From Epiperipatus broadwayi (Eukaryota; Onychophora; Udeonychophora; Euonychophora; Peripatidae): a stretch of 64,000 bases of DNA. The notes under the pieces were generated by a model. The model was not told the origin of the DNA. It worked only from the letters and a program-made list of their open reading frames with translations, and searched no databases. How positions within the stretch are numbered: position 1 is the stretch's first letter; every line of letters begins with the position of its first letter. Shown here piece after piece: positions 44,840-55,809 of the stretch. Location of the stretch: contig JAQFVV010012512.1 in the NCBI GenBank assembly GCA_028023455.1, positions 1,592,413 to 1,656,412 of the forward strand, written 5' to 3'. A program made the position numbers and the translations under genes.

Positions 44840-47555
44840 ATATATAAGCTTTTTTACGCATGCACATAAATACATACACGTAAAATGATTATCAACAGAT
44901 ACACAAACGATAAATTCACGTGTTTAAATGTAAAAAAAAAGAAAAATAAATACTTATATTTATATTTATTATGTTACACAATATTATATAAAAACAAAAA
45001 ATGGAAATTGAATTTGTTAAAACTTTTAAAATAACTCTTTTAAAACAAACAAAATTGAAAATACTAATACTAAAACAAATTAATCTAATTTTCCATCATC
45101 TCTGCCAAATGAAAATAATAATGTTAATTCTATAATCGATTCAATTTTTGGTTGATACAGAAATGTGCTATGGGGACTAACAGTTAAAAGTATTTGAAAA
45201 ATTCAAATTTTTCTAAAAATATTTAACAATATCAGAATATGCAAATAATCAAACTTATAATAACTATCAACATACCATTATCACAAACCTTCTGACAAAC
45301 ATTTTAAATTTTACTTATAAATTTATTTATAGTGTAAGATTCTTTTGTTTTAATGACATTTTTAAATCATAACATTAGTTTTAATATGTTCAAGTATAGC
45401 TTTTTATAATATATATACATCTTATGTTTTCTACTACATACAAAATAAGGTTGTATATATTTTCTAAACAACAGTGTATTTGTCCCATGCTATGAAAAAT
45501 AAAAATGGCCTTTATATTTTGTTGTTAGTCTATAACCATAAGATGAAAGCAAAATAGTGATAAATTGCACTTTAAATACACTAGGCGCATAGGTAGATAT
45601 ATTCTCAAGTTTGTTTTTATTTCTTTATTTTTATCAATGTATTTCTCATCTCAATTCAATCAGATGGTCTGATGTTTTATACTTTGGATGCTTGTAATTT
45701 GATAGGGAAGAAATATGGAAATGTGGGTTTACCTAATTTTAAAAAAAGTTGAAGATAAAATACAACATAAATTTTAAATACATTTAATAGAGGATTGATA
45801 GTGATATGTATTGTAACCAGTTGGGTTACATAGCACACAGCAACATTGTATGTGTGCATATAAATACAGACAAATTTTTGTAGATATTTTCTACATTCCA
45901 CTTGGAATAATAATGACTACAAAGGATTAAACAATTCTGAATTTAAACTAGAATTTTATTATAAATTAAAGCATTTAAAAAGTCTGAATAAATATTAATA
46001 TTATATTATTAGTATTCTCATTTTGAAATTTAAAAAAAATAAGCATGATTTATTTTTGAAAATCTTTTTTATTAATGCTTGTTTACGTTTCTATTATCTA
46101 TTTTTAAAAATCTTTGATAAGATTTCCAAATGTAGGTTTTTTAATTGAGTGCTTTTGGACTGATTAAAATTGTTTTCAATCAAGAGAGATAAAAAACACA
46201 GTTTTTAAAATAGTGTTGTTGCCACTTTAATCCAAGTCTATAAAAGAGTTGGATATAGAGTTGGATAAACAGGTTATTTTAGTCTGGCTTTAATATTTTT
46301 GGGAAGAAGAAGGCCAAATTATCCATTTGCAAAGGCTGAATAATAGTCTTTGAAAAGAAGAGTCTGGTTTTTAGTTGGCTAAAATATTTTATAAAGTAAT
46401 ACTTTGCTGTAGCAAAGAACTAGCCAGAAGAGATAGCTAGCAGAGTTACACAGAGAGCTCCTGTGAAGATGTAGCTGAAGTCAAGACAGGAGAAAACAAC
46501 TGTTGTACAGTTTAATGGTAGAATTTAATTGACATGGAGTGTTGAAATTCATAGCTTCAAATCTGGGCAAGATGTCTAGTTTTCTGGCCTGAAGCTCTTG
46601 AAGCCCTAGACATAATGGATAATGCCAACCATACCAGAATATACTTTCCTGATGCTGACAATTGCCTGGACCATACTTCCTTGATGATGATACTTACCTA
46701 GCAGCTTGCCAAAAAATCAATAGATATATGATTCTGCTTAACTATCCTTGTAAGGAACCATAGATAAACATGCCATGTGTATATACAATGAGTTATTTCA
46801 TTTTTATATTCTTTGGTCTGAAATGACATTTTAAAAATTAGATATATATAAAATGATTTTATTTTTTGTTTATTTAAGAAAGAGATATTTTAAAAGTTAA
46901 ACAAATGCAAATAATTTTGCCTGTATTTAAAAAATATCAAAAAATATAAAGAATAGGTGATTGTATAATTTAAATTTAAAGACACTGATAATTACTCAAT
47001 AAGTACCTGTCAAACAAAAATTGATTTAATGTTTTTTTTAAAAAAAAAAGTTAATAGGATTTATTTCTTTTAAGAAAGTTATCTATAAAGAGTGAAATTT
47101 ACTATAAAACAACAAATGCAATTTATATGATTTGCAAATGGAATTAACTGTGAAAATATTTTTTAATAATATTGTGATAAATTAAAATAAAGGTTAACAG
47201 ATATCTGCATCATTAAAATGTAGTAACTTAAATTTTTAATCATTTATTCTTTTGTGATGATTGAAATATAGTCATTGAATGTACTGCAATCTGTAAGTGT
47301 ATATATATCAAATGTGTGCCAGATAGACACATACAGGTAAAAATGTAATTCTATTATTTTGATAAATTCAAATGTTTTGTAAATTTAAATTAATATATTC
47401 CACTGATATGTGAATACATATATGTGCAGTTTAAATGAACCTAGCATAAAGTATTTGTATTATTAAAAATATAACTTAAAAGTTTAATCATGTATTATTG
47501 TAGGACCATTTAAATAATGTTCAGAAATTACATGCACACACATGGATGTGTGCAT
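44840..47555. other. Unassigned A+T-rich DNA with one GC-richer patch
   Basis: 46230-46780 is more balanced in composition and begins with TATAAAAG (46239-46246); see findings. The 74-codon minus-strand frame at 45677-45901 has no recognisable domain. Confidence 0.45.
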
Positions 47556-47563
47556 ATATATAG

Positions 47564-49244
47564 TGTAACAGTAGCTGGGTTCGAATATGGGTTTAATTGC
47601 CAGTGTTGTTACGAAGTAAATATGTTGAAGTGGTAAAAATTTACAATAATCATTCGAACCCTGTTACACAAGAGTATGAATGAGTATGTTAATCAATTAA
47701 AGGTATGAATGTATATATTTATTCGCTGTATGTCTTAATATAATGGGTGAAAATTACTAATATATTTATATGTGAGAATGCAAAGAAGCGATTATATGTA
47801 GAGTTGCGTTATATTTTTTTATTTATCTGTGTTTTAAATAGATATTTTGTTTATTAATATCATAAGATAGATTTAAATGCCAGTGATAACACGTGCTTCT
47901 TAATCAAAAACTATTAAACATATAAGGCTGGAAAATAATCAATAGAATGGAAAGTGGTGCTGTGGGCAGTTTCAGTTAATGACTGTCCACCGGAATTCTT
48001 AGAACTGGTCAAGCATATTTTAGAACAATGAAAGAAAAAGCATTCTTGAGATCGGACCATCAGCGTAAGAATAGAAAAGAAAAGTGAGGTTAAAGAGCAC
48101 TAATGAATAGAACTATTTTTGTTCTCAGTGATTTTAGTAGTGATTTAAAAAAATTAAAAAAAGAGTGAAGTGATATAGAAAAGCAGAGAAAGACGTATAA
48201 ACTGATCAACCGAAATATTAATTAAGAATTTTATTCATAATATACTCCATATACATGCAGGGGTAGAATAATCATCTAGGTTCGTCAGACTGCTCAATGG
48301 ACAGATATTGTGGAACCCACCTGAACTTTATTTATGGATTTGCCATTTAGTCAACCAAGCATAATGGCCATGGAACTCTAACAACCAGAGCCTCTCACAA
48401 TCAAGCCAAACTCATCTACTTAAATTCTAATAGGGATTGTTTTGGCCAGAATATTTCAGAGCTTATCACCATCATTTGGACCAGCGACTTTTGTTAAAAT
48501 TAACATATTCTCTATGCTGTAAGCTTACAGATTATTAGCCTCAGCCATGTGAACATTCGCTCTTAAGAGGTAACTTTGATCTTTTCTTAATCTGCCTTAA
48601 ATGAACATTTAATAATGGCTAAAGAAACATGTGTTATTTCAATTTAAATAAAGTAAATTAATAATTTATTAAAATGTTTAAAAAAATGCAACTCTGACGT
48701 GTAATCACACGCTTTCGTTAATATGTGTATGAATTATATATGTATATGTAACAGAATAAATGAATTATATGTTTAAGATATTAATATATGTGTGCACATG
48801 CTAATAAATCTTAGAATTAATTACCACTTATATATATTATTTACATTCTGGGTTTCTGTTGACTGATGGGCTATTGTAATAGGATTGGATTTAGATAGAA
48901 ATTATATTTAGAGATATAAGGCGTCTCTTAATGAGATCATCCATAGCTTTGTTCTCCCGATAAACATTGTTTTCCCAGACCCTCAAGATTGAGCTAGTTA
49001 GGATAAAATACCCAAAGAGTATCCATTGGAACTTTTGTTTGCACTTTCGAGACATATAATTCTTATTAATGGATAAGATTGGCACTTGAGAGGGGCTTCT
49101 GCCTTTGCTCATAAATATACATGCTCGAAGCTTAGGGTAATAGCTACTTATACACACTAAATTCTTTGAACAAGATTATGGGTAGAATGTTAAAATGGCT
49201 GCCTGGTGTGTGGTGTGATATTCAAATACCACGTAGTGCTTAAA
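47564..49244 (+). repeat. 5' LTR
   Basis: Direct repeat of 50367-52048. Begins TGTAACAG and ends ...GTGCTTAAA, not the usual CA, if the ATAG target duplication is taken as the guide. Confidence 0.8.
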
Positions 49245-49744
49245 ATGGCAGACCAACAAATGGGGCTGCGAATAGTGGAGAACGGGCAATAAAATGGTGT
49301 CTTAATATAATTTAAAAAAGGGTTTCCCAACAAAAGTTGGAGAATGATATTTTTTTAAATATATATATATATAGAAAGGAGAAAACAGAAAGAGTTTGGA
49401 TATACTGTATATTTGGAAATGTGGTTAAATGTTGATATATTTTGCGATGTGTAGATAGACTGATAGAAAACTTCTCAAATAATCAGAAGTAAAAATAGCA
49501 TTGATGGTAGGTGATGTCTGTTTCGTGAGGCATATATAGAGTTGCATAGTTCATAAATAGGGATTTAAGAATTTACCAATATTTGGGATATTATAAAACA
49601 AAATCCATAAGGGTAGAAATGAAGAAAGGAAGGCCTATCAGGTGGGTCATGCAGAGTGCCATTGAATCTGGGGTGACGAACCTGGCACGTTTTAACCTTA
49701 ATAGTGATATATAAAAAAAAATGTAGCAAAAAAATAAGCAGAAA

Positions 49745-50299
49745 GTGGAACAGCAGAAGGTGAGGGAGAAGAAACTAAGCATGATGGAGAAAATTTTAGA
49801 AAAATTAGAAAGCATAGAACTCCGATTTCAGAAAATGGACGAGAGGTTTGAAATGAGATTCCAGAATTTAGAACAGAGACTAGGGATGGAAAGTAAAAGT
49901 AGTCAAGAGAAAAAGGAATATGAGGGCAATGAAGGTGAAAGTATGGAAAAGGCTGAGAAGTCGAACAATAAAGAAGTAGAAGGGAGTGTGAAATGGAAGC
50001 GGAAGGCCGGCATGGCAGAACTACTTAATGCGCTGGACATGAGCGCATATGACCATAACGTGCTGTTGGAACGAGGAAAGGAAGTCCAAGATCAGCAAAG
50101 TGCTAAGGCTAAGATGGAAGGACAATCTGATGGGGATGCAACGTATAGAAAAAGAGGCGATGATAGTTATGGGCAGAGATGGGGGTATGAGCCAGAAGCT
50201 CAACATCCACCAGACAAACCAAATGACTTTCAAGTAAGGGGGTCATACAATGCTTGGTCACTCAAACTCTTTGCAAACCCAGAGAGAGACAAAACATAA
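49745..50299 (+). CDS. Gag-like coiled-coil ORF of the LTR element (184 codons)
   Basis: Lies in the interior of the LTR element, 500 bp after the 5' LTR and 67 bp before the 3' LTR. The frame is open from a stop upstream and reads from a GTG at 49745; the first ATG is at 49782 (SMMEKILEKL), so the true start is unsettled. Residues ~12-50 form a coiled coil (KILEKLESIELRFQKMDERF), followed by a charged, low-complexity linker and a basic KWKRK patch; no CCHC knuckle, protease or polymerase motif is present. An upstream frame (about 49619-49712; RPIRWVMQSAIESG) ends at TAA just before an A-run and may be the former N-terminus lost by frameshift there. A structural or packaging role like Gag is inferred from position only. 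Confidence 0.5.
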   Translation: MEQQKVREKKLSMMEKILEKLESIELRFQKMDERFEMRFQNLEQRLGMESKSSQEKKEYEGNEGESMEKAEKSNNKEVEGSVKWKRKAGMAELLNALDMSAYDHNVLLERGKEVQDQQSAKAKMEGQSDGDATYRKRGDDSYGQRWGYEPEAQHPPDKPNDFQVRGSYNAWSLKLFANPERDKT

Positions 50300-50356
50300 A
50301 AAGAGGCGTTTAAGTAGCCATTCAAATACACAGAGGATATTTGAAGGCTATTGCAC

Positions 50357-50366
50357 CAGGGGGGTA
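50357..50366 (+). promoter_or_regulatory. Polypurine tract of the LTR element
   Basis: CCAGGGGGGTA sits directly before TGTAACAG of the 3' LTR; a G-run ending one or two bases before TG is the usual plus-strand primer in Gypsy elements. Confidence 0.75.
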
Positions 50367-52048
50367 TGTAACAGTAGCTGGGTTTAAATATGGGTTTAAT
50401 TGCCAGTGTTGTTGCGAAGTAAATAGGTTGAAGCAGTAAAAATTTACAATAGTCATTCGAACACTGTTACATAAGAGTATGAATGAGTATGTTAATCAAT
50501 TAAAGATATGAATGTATATATATTCACTGTATGTGTTAATATAATGGGTGAAAATTACTAATATATTTATATGTGAGAATGTAGAGAAGCGATTATATGT
50601 AGAGTTGCATTATATTTTTTATTTATGTGTGTTTTAAATAGATATTTTGTTTATTAATATCGTAAGATAGATTTAAATGCCAGTGATAACACGTGTTTCT
50701 TAATCAAAACCTATTAAACATATAAGGCTGGAAAATAATCAATAGAATGGAAAGTTGTGCCATGGGCAGTTTCAGTTAATGACTGTCCACTGGAATTCTT
50801 AGAACTGGTCGAGCATATTTTAGAACAATGAAAGAAAAAGCATTTTTGAGATCGGACCATCAGTGTAAGAATAGAAAAGAAAAGTGAGGTTAAAGAGCAC
50901 TAATGAATAGAACTATTTTTGTTCTCAGTGATTTTAGTAGTGATTTAAAAAAATTAAAAAAAGAGTGAAGTGATATAGAAAAGCAGAGAAGGACGTATAA
51001 ACTGATCAACCAAAATATTAATTAAAAATTTTATTCATAATGTACTCCGTATACATGCAGGGGTAGAATAATCATCTAGGTTCGTCAGACTGCTCAATGG
51101 ACAGATATTGTGGAACCCGCCTGAACTTTATTTATGGATTTGCCATTTAGTCAACCTAGCATAATGGCCACAGAACTCTAACAACCAGAGCCTCTCACAA
51201 TCAAGCCAAACTCATCTACTTAAATTCTAATAGGGATTGTTTTTGGCCAGAATATTTCAGAGCTTATCACCATCATTTGAACCAGCGACTTTCGTTAAAA
51301 TCAACATATTCTCTATGCTGTAAGCTTACAGATTATTAGCCTCAGCCATGTGAACATTCGCTCTTAAAAGGTAACTTTGATCTTTTCTTAATCTGCCATA
51401 AATGAACATTTAATAATGGCTAAAGAAACATGTGTTATTTCAATTTAAATAAAGTAAATTAATAATTTATTAAAATGTTTAAAAAATGCAACTCTGACGT
51501 GTAATCACACACTTTCGTTAATATGTGTATGAATTATATATGTATATGTAACAGAATAAATGAATTATATGTTTAAGTATTAATATATGTGTGGGCACAT
51601 GCTAATAAATCTTAGAATTAATTACCACTTATATATATTATTTATTTACATTCTGGGTTTCTGTTGACTGATGGGCTATTGTAATAGGATTGGATTTAGA
51701 TAGAAATTATATTTAGAGATATAAGGCATCTTTTAATGAGATCATCCATAGCTTTGTTCTCCTGATAAACATTGTTTTCCCAGACCCTCGAGATTGAGCT
51801 AGTTAGGATAAAATACCCAAAGAGTATCCATTGGAACTTTTGTTTGCACTTTCGAGATGTATAATTCTTATTAATGGATAAGATTGGCGCTTGAGAGGGC
51901 TTCTGCCTTTGCTCTTAAATGTATGTGCTCGAAGCTTAGGATAATAGCTACTTATACACACTAAATTCTTTGAACAAGATTGTGGGTAGAATGTTAAAAT
52001 GGCTTCCCAGTGTGTGGCATGATATTCAAATACCACGTAGTGCTTAAA
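50367..52048 (+). repeat. 3' LTR
   Basis: Copy of 47564-49244, followed by ATAG (52049-52052). Confidence 0.8.
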
Positions 52049-52059
52049 ATAGCAATGCT

Positions 52060-54680
52060 TGTCAACTAGAACTTATATGTAAATTTTAATCATTTTTTGA
52101 CAATTCAAATGTATTCATTGTAAATTAATGTATCACACATCTGTGCAAATTATATATATGTGAACTCATTAAGAATATTGTAAACCATAGTAATAACTTG
52201 AATTGTCTATAGTAATTCTGTAAATGGAAAATGTGATATTTTTTTATTGTCTGTTAAGCAAAATCAGAAGATTTCTAATTTTAGAACCATATTGTAGAGA
52301 CCCCAATATCATTTTTTTGTTGTTAATAAACTTTAATTCAATTGTTAAAATTGTATTGAATCATCATTTTTTGGTCACATAACAGTAATGAGCTTGTGTT
52401 CTTCTAAGCTAGATTCATGTATAATGGCTGATATATAAATGGGGGTGTATTTTAGTGTTTATGGGCATCCTCAGGATTGATGATGATGATTTATTGATTG
52501 ATATAGCCTGGAATAATGCTAAGATTATAAATTTTAAAACTGTGCACTACATTTTATTTAGTTTAGCCTATTGAAAATTAAGTTTGTAATTGGCCAGTAC
52601 ATTAATGATCCTATGTGGCCAGAGCATTGATGATGATCAGTATGTTTTAATGTCCCAGCATTATGTTTTTGATTCTTATGAATTTTGATTAGTATGTATT
52701 CTGATGGATTAGCACTTAAGTGGTACATCCAAATTAAGGTTTAAATAATTGCCCAAGTGCAAAGGCCTATTTCCAATCCAGTCACCAGTTTGACTATTGA
52801 TTTATATTTTTTATATTTCAAATCCAGCCACAAGATGGACTGTTGATTTATTGTATTGCTTTTTATTGCTAATCATTTATGATGAATGGTTATTTCTTTT
52901 GAGTAGTACATGTAATTACTTATATTTATTTTTACTTATTGATAATGCTGGTTGATGAATAATTATACTTATAGTTGCTCTAAGGAATTAACTGATGTAA
53001 CTGAGCTGATCTCTGACATATTTCATGATATCATGCTCTCTTGAATATATAAAATTTAATAAATATTTTTGATTATTAAACATTACTTTGCATAAATAAT
53101 TTTAGATTTTGTTTATCATCATCACCCCAGTTCAAACCACCCCATACCCCATTTCTTTACAGTATATTAATTAGTTATTTTACTGCTATTATCAATAAAA
53201 ATGATGTAAAGTAGTTGAATTAATCATTTATATTTATACTACTATTAAATGTAACATTTTTAATTTTCCTTTTTATTATTGTTTATAATAAATTAGCAAA
53301 ACAGTTTTATTCTGCAACTGAAAAGATTTTATTTACTTTCTAGATAGAGCTGAGCCTGCTTTCAGTGGCTATGATTCTGGTGTCCCACACTCGAAGTCAT
53401 TCAGTTGTATCTAAAAAATAAATATTAAAATCTTTTCAATTGTGGACTAAAATAACATTTGCCTAATTTATTATATTACTATTACTAACTAAAGAACACT
53501 AAAATATTTATTGCAAAGCTTACATGAATTAAAGCACAATGTGTTGATTGCATTTCATTTTTATTATCAGTCCTTCAAAATAATTTTCCTGTAACTTAAT
53601 TTTTAAAATCTAAATTTGTTAATAAATAAGTAACTAAACTGTTTTTATTCATTTGCTTTTAAGAAAATGTGAACACATCATATATTTTTTAAATTTGGAA
53701 ACATATAAAAAGTATTAAAAATATTTTAGTAATCTATGCCAATAATTACATTATAATGGAATCCCAATAAGTTATAATAAATTGTATTCTGCATTAGAAA
53801 ATATAGTAAAATTTTAAAACCAATTTAAGTTTGAATTATTGTAAAAAATGTAAATCCCTAGAATATTATAGTTTTTTAAAAAATTAAGTATTTTTTCTTA
53901 AAATAGTAAATTGTAATAAATTTATTTGTAAAGTGGTAGAAAATAAAAGATTTTTTTATAATAAATGCTTTTATTTGCCATGAATTAAAAGAAATTAAGT
54001 AATTGTTTCTTCAACTTTAACAACAATTGGGGGTTTTACATTTAACTTAAAATAGAAACATTGGGTGAGGAATCCAGAAATTAATTTAGTCAATTCCTTG
54101 CTATAAAAAATAAAAATTGGCTTAATTTCTGGATCCCTCCCTCATGCTTTTATTTCTAATTAAATCTAAAAATCCAATTATGGTTAAAAAAATTCACTGG
54201 ATACTTATATATATATATATATATATATAAGTATCCAGTATATATATATATATCCATATATATATATATATATATATATATTGTACCTATATTGATATAG
54301 GCACATATAATTTTTATCTAAAATTATTATTAAAGTAATCTTTCATAAAAGAAAAACATAAAATTAAATGTTGAAGAGTTTATTGCAGTTTGTTTTCAAA
54401 AAAGATAGGAATTAAACAGTTTTCTAGTGTTAGTTTTGAAATAAAAAGCTACAATTAATTAATCAAAAGGGGGAAGGGGGAGTCTTGGTTTGAGAAATGA
54501 AACTAAAGGTTTACAAAAAGTAAATAAATAGTTTTATTAGTATTCATAAAAATATAATTTAAAAAGTTAAAACATACAAATCTCTTTTCATTCAAGTTTA
54601 ATTAAAGAAAAAATAATGTTAAAACTAAATAGTAAATTGTATTAAAAATATATGTGCGTATATATGTGCGATTTGTAAAT
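52060..54680. other. Mostly unassigned A+T-rich DNA
   Basis: Includes (TA)n runs at 54206-54282 and the candidate exon at 53344. A 31-bp motif (CAATCCAGTCACCAGTTTGA and AAATCCAGCCACAAGATGGA, followed by TTGATTTA) is repeated at about 52775 and 52820. Confidence 0.5.
53344..53416 (+). other. Weak candidate terminal exon
   Basis: TTTATTTACTTTCTAG is a good 3' splice site. The following 73 bases are GC-richer than the surroundings, read RAEPAFSGYDSGVPHSKSFS then C-I-stop in one phase, and are followed within 10 bases by AATAAA. No upstream exon was identified; it could also be chance or a repeat fragment. Confidence 0.25.
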
Positions 54681-54819
54681 AAAAATGTATGTGAAAGTTA
54701 AAGAACAAGGCAATGGCTATTAGATATTAATTAATATAAAACAATACGTTTTTGCATGGCTATTACTAATTAAGCAATCTTTCAAAACACGTTTATCAAA
54801 TGATTATCAATTCGACAAC

Positions 54820-55794
54820 AGATCTTTGCCAGGAATATTTCGACAACACGTTGCAGATATAAATAGACTCTTTTTATCAGACAGTGGCAGTTCACAAAGT
54901 TATTGAGAGAGTGCAGTTCGGAAATTAATTGAGTCAGTTAAGAAACAAAATGCAGTGCTGAGAATATTTTGGAACGCACGTTCACCTCCAGCCCAGATGT
55001 CCGAGAAAACAGCAGATCTGCCTGTGAAATAATGTCAGCTTAACATCTTAGAAAATCTCCGTCAGTATCTATTTGTCTCTGATAGCAATAATCGTGAAAA
55101 TCAGGAAACTCAGCAAGAAAACATCCCAGCCGGCTGTAAGCATTTATAATGGAAATATCCTCACCGAAAGCAGCCTCCAAAGAACAAAATTCTACGTCAA
55201 TATTCAAAAAGCCTAGGTAAAAACATTTGCTTATTTTGTTCTATACTGTAATAGCCATTGCATTTCATTAATTCATGCGAATCCTCCAAGAGTCTAATTA
55301 TATGAACTCGATATCATACATAAATGAACTATTGATGTGTGTGATTAAATTTCAAGTGCTATGTAGTCCTTTATTATCATTATTATGTGTGTGCATGAGT
55401 TAATATGTGCATGATCATTATATCAATGTTTATTAGTTAAATTAGAGTGTTCTGTTATTAAATCTATAGGAATATTTAAACTATTTAGAAATGTTAATTT
55501 AAAACATGCGTGTGTTTTATTAGAATGTTTAAATTTAATAAATAAATGTTAGTTAATAAATTATCTTTAAAATTAAACTTTATTTGTCGGTCAATTCTTT
55601 TTATCAATTCTTTTTACCAAATTCTTTTATCAATTCTTTTTATCAATTCTTTTTATCAAGTCTTTTAACCACTAATTAAGTATAATCTGTTAGTGATTAC
55701 AAACAACTGAGCTAGTCATGGATTTAGGCGTTGAGTTAGTGGCCACTATTCAAAGTGCGTTGTCTATTCTTTTAGTATTCTTTTAGAATAAGCA
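54820..55794 (+). repeat. Solitary or 5' LTR of an LTR retrotransposon
   Basis: TATAAATA at 54858-54865 with ATCAGACAG about 20 bp downstream resembles a core promoter; a GC-richer transcribed-looking body follows. The region ends ...AAGCA (55794), two bases before TGGCGCCCG (55797-55805), a lysine-tRNA-type primer-binding sequence. No second LTR, gag or pol lies downstream, so it is a 5' end only. The 5' boundary is unresolved (TGTGAAAG at about 54690 is one option). A short tandem repeat of ATCAATTCTTTTT (55597-55668) lies inside. Confidence 0.5.
55597..55668. repeat. Short tandem repeat, unit ~13 bp (ATCAATTCTTTTT)
   Basis: About five units with small variations. Confidence 0.9.
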
Positions 55795-55796
55795 GC

Positions 55797-55805
55797 TGGC
55801 GCCCG
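55797..55805 (+). promoter_or_regulatory. Primer-binding-site-like TGGCGCCCG
   Basis: Identical to the first nine bases of primer sites complementary to lysine tRNA; similarity ends afterwards (TGTTTATAC). Confidence 0.5.
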
Positions 55806-55809
55806 TGTT

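Larger units (their letters stand above)
47564..52048 (+). mobile_element. Non-autonomous Gypsy-like LTR retrotransposon with 4-bp TSD
   Basis: Two LTRs of about 1.68 kb (47564-49244 and 50367-52048) start TGTAACAGTAGCTGGG. The polypurine tract CCAGGGGGG lies at 50357-50364, directly before the 3' LTR, and TGGCAGACCAACAAATGGGG at 49246 resembles a tRNA-type primer site directly after the 5' LTR, so the element is on the plus strand. ATAG at 47560-47563 and again at 52049-52052 is a candidate 4-bp target duplication. The 1.1-kb interior has one coiled-coil ORF and no protease, RT or integrase. LTRs differ by a few percent, mostly transitions. Confidence 0.85.

Noticed and set aside
50021-50237. 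Overlapping frames of 62 and 70 codons within the LTR element
   Set aside because: Other-frame shadows of the longer coiled-coil ORF at 49745-50299.
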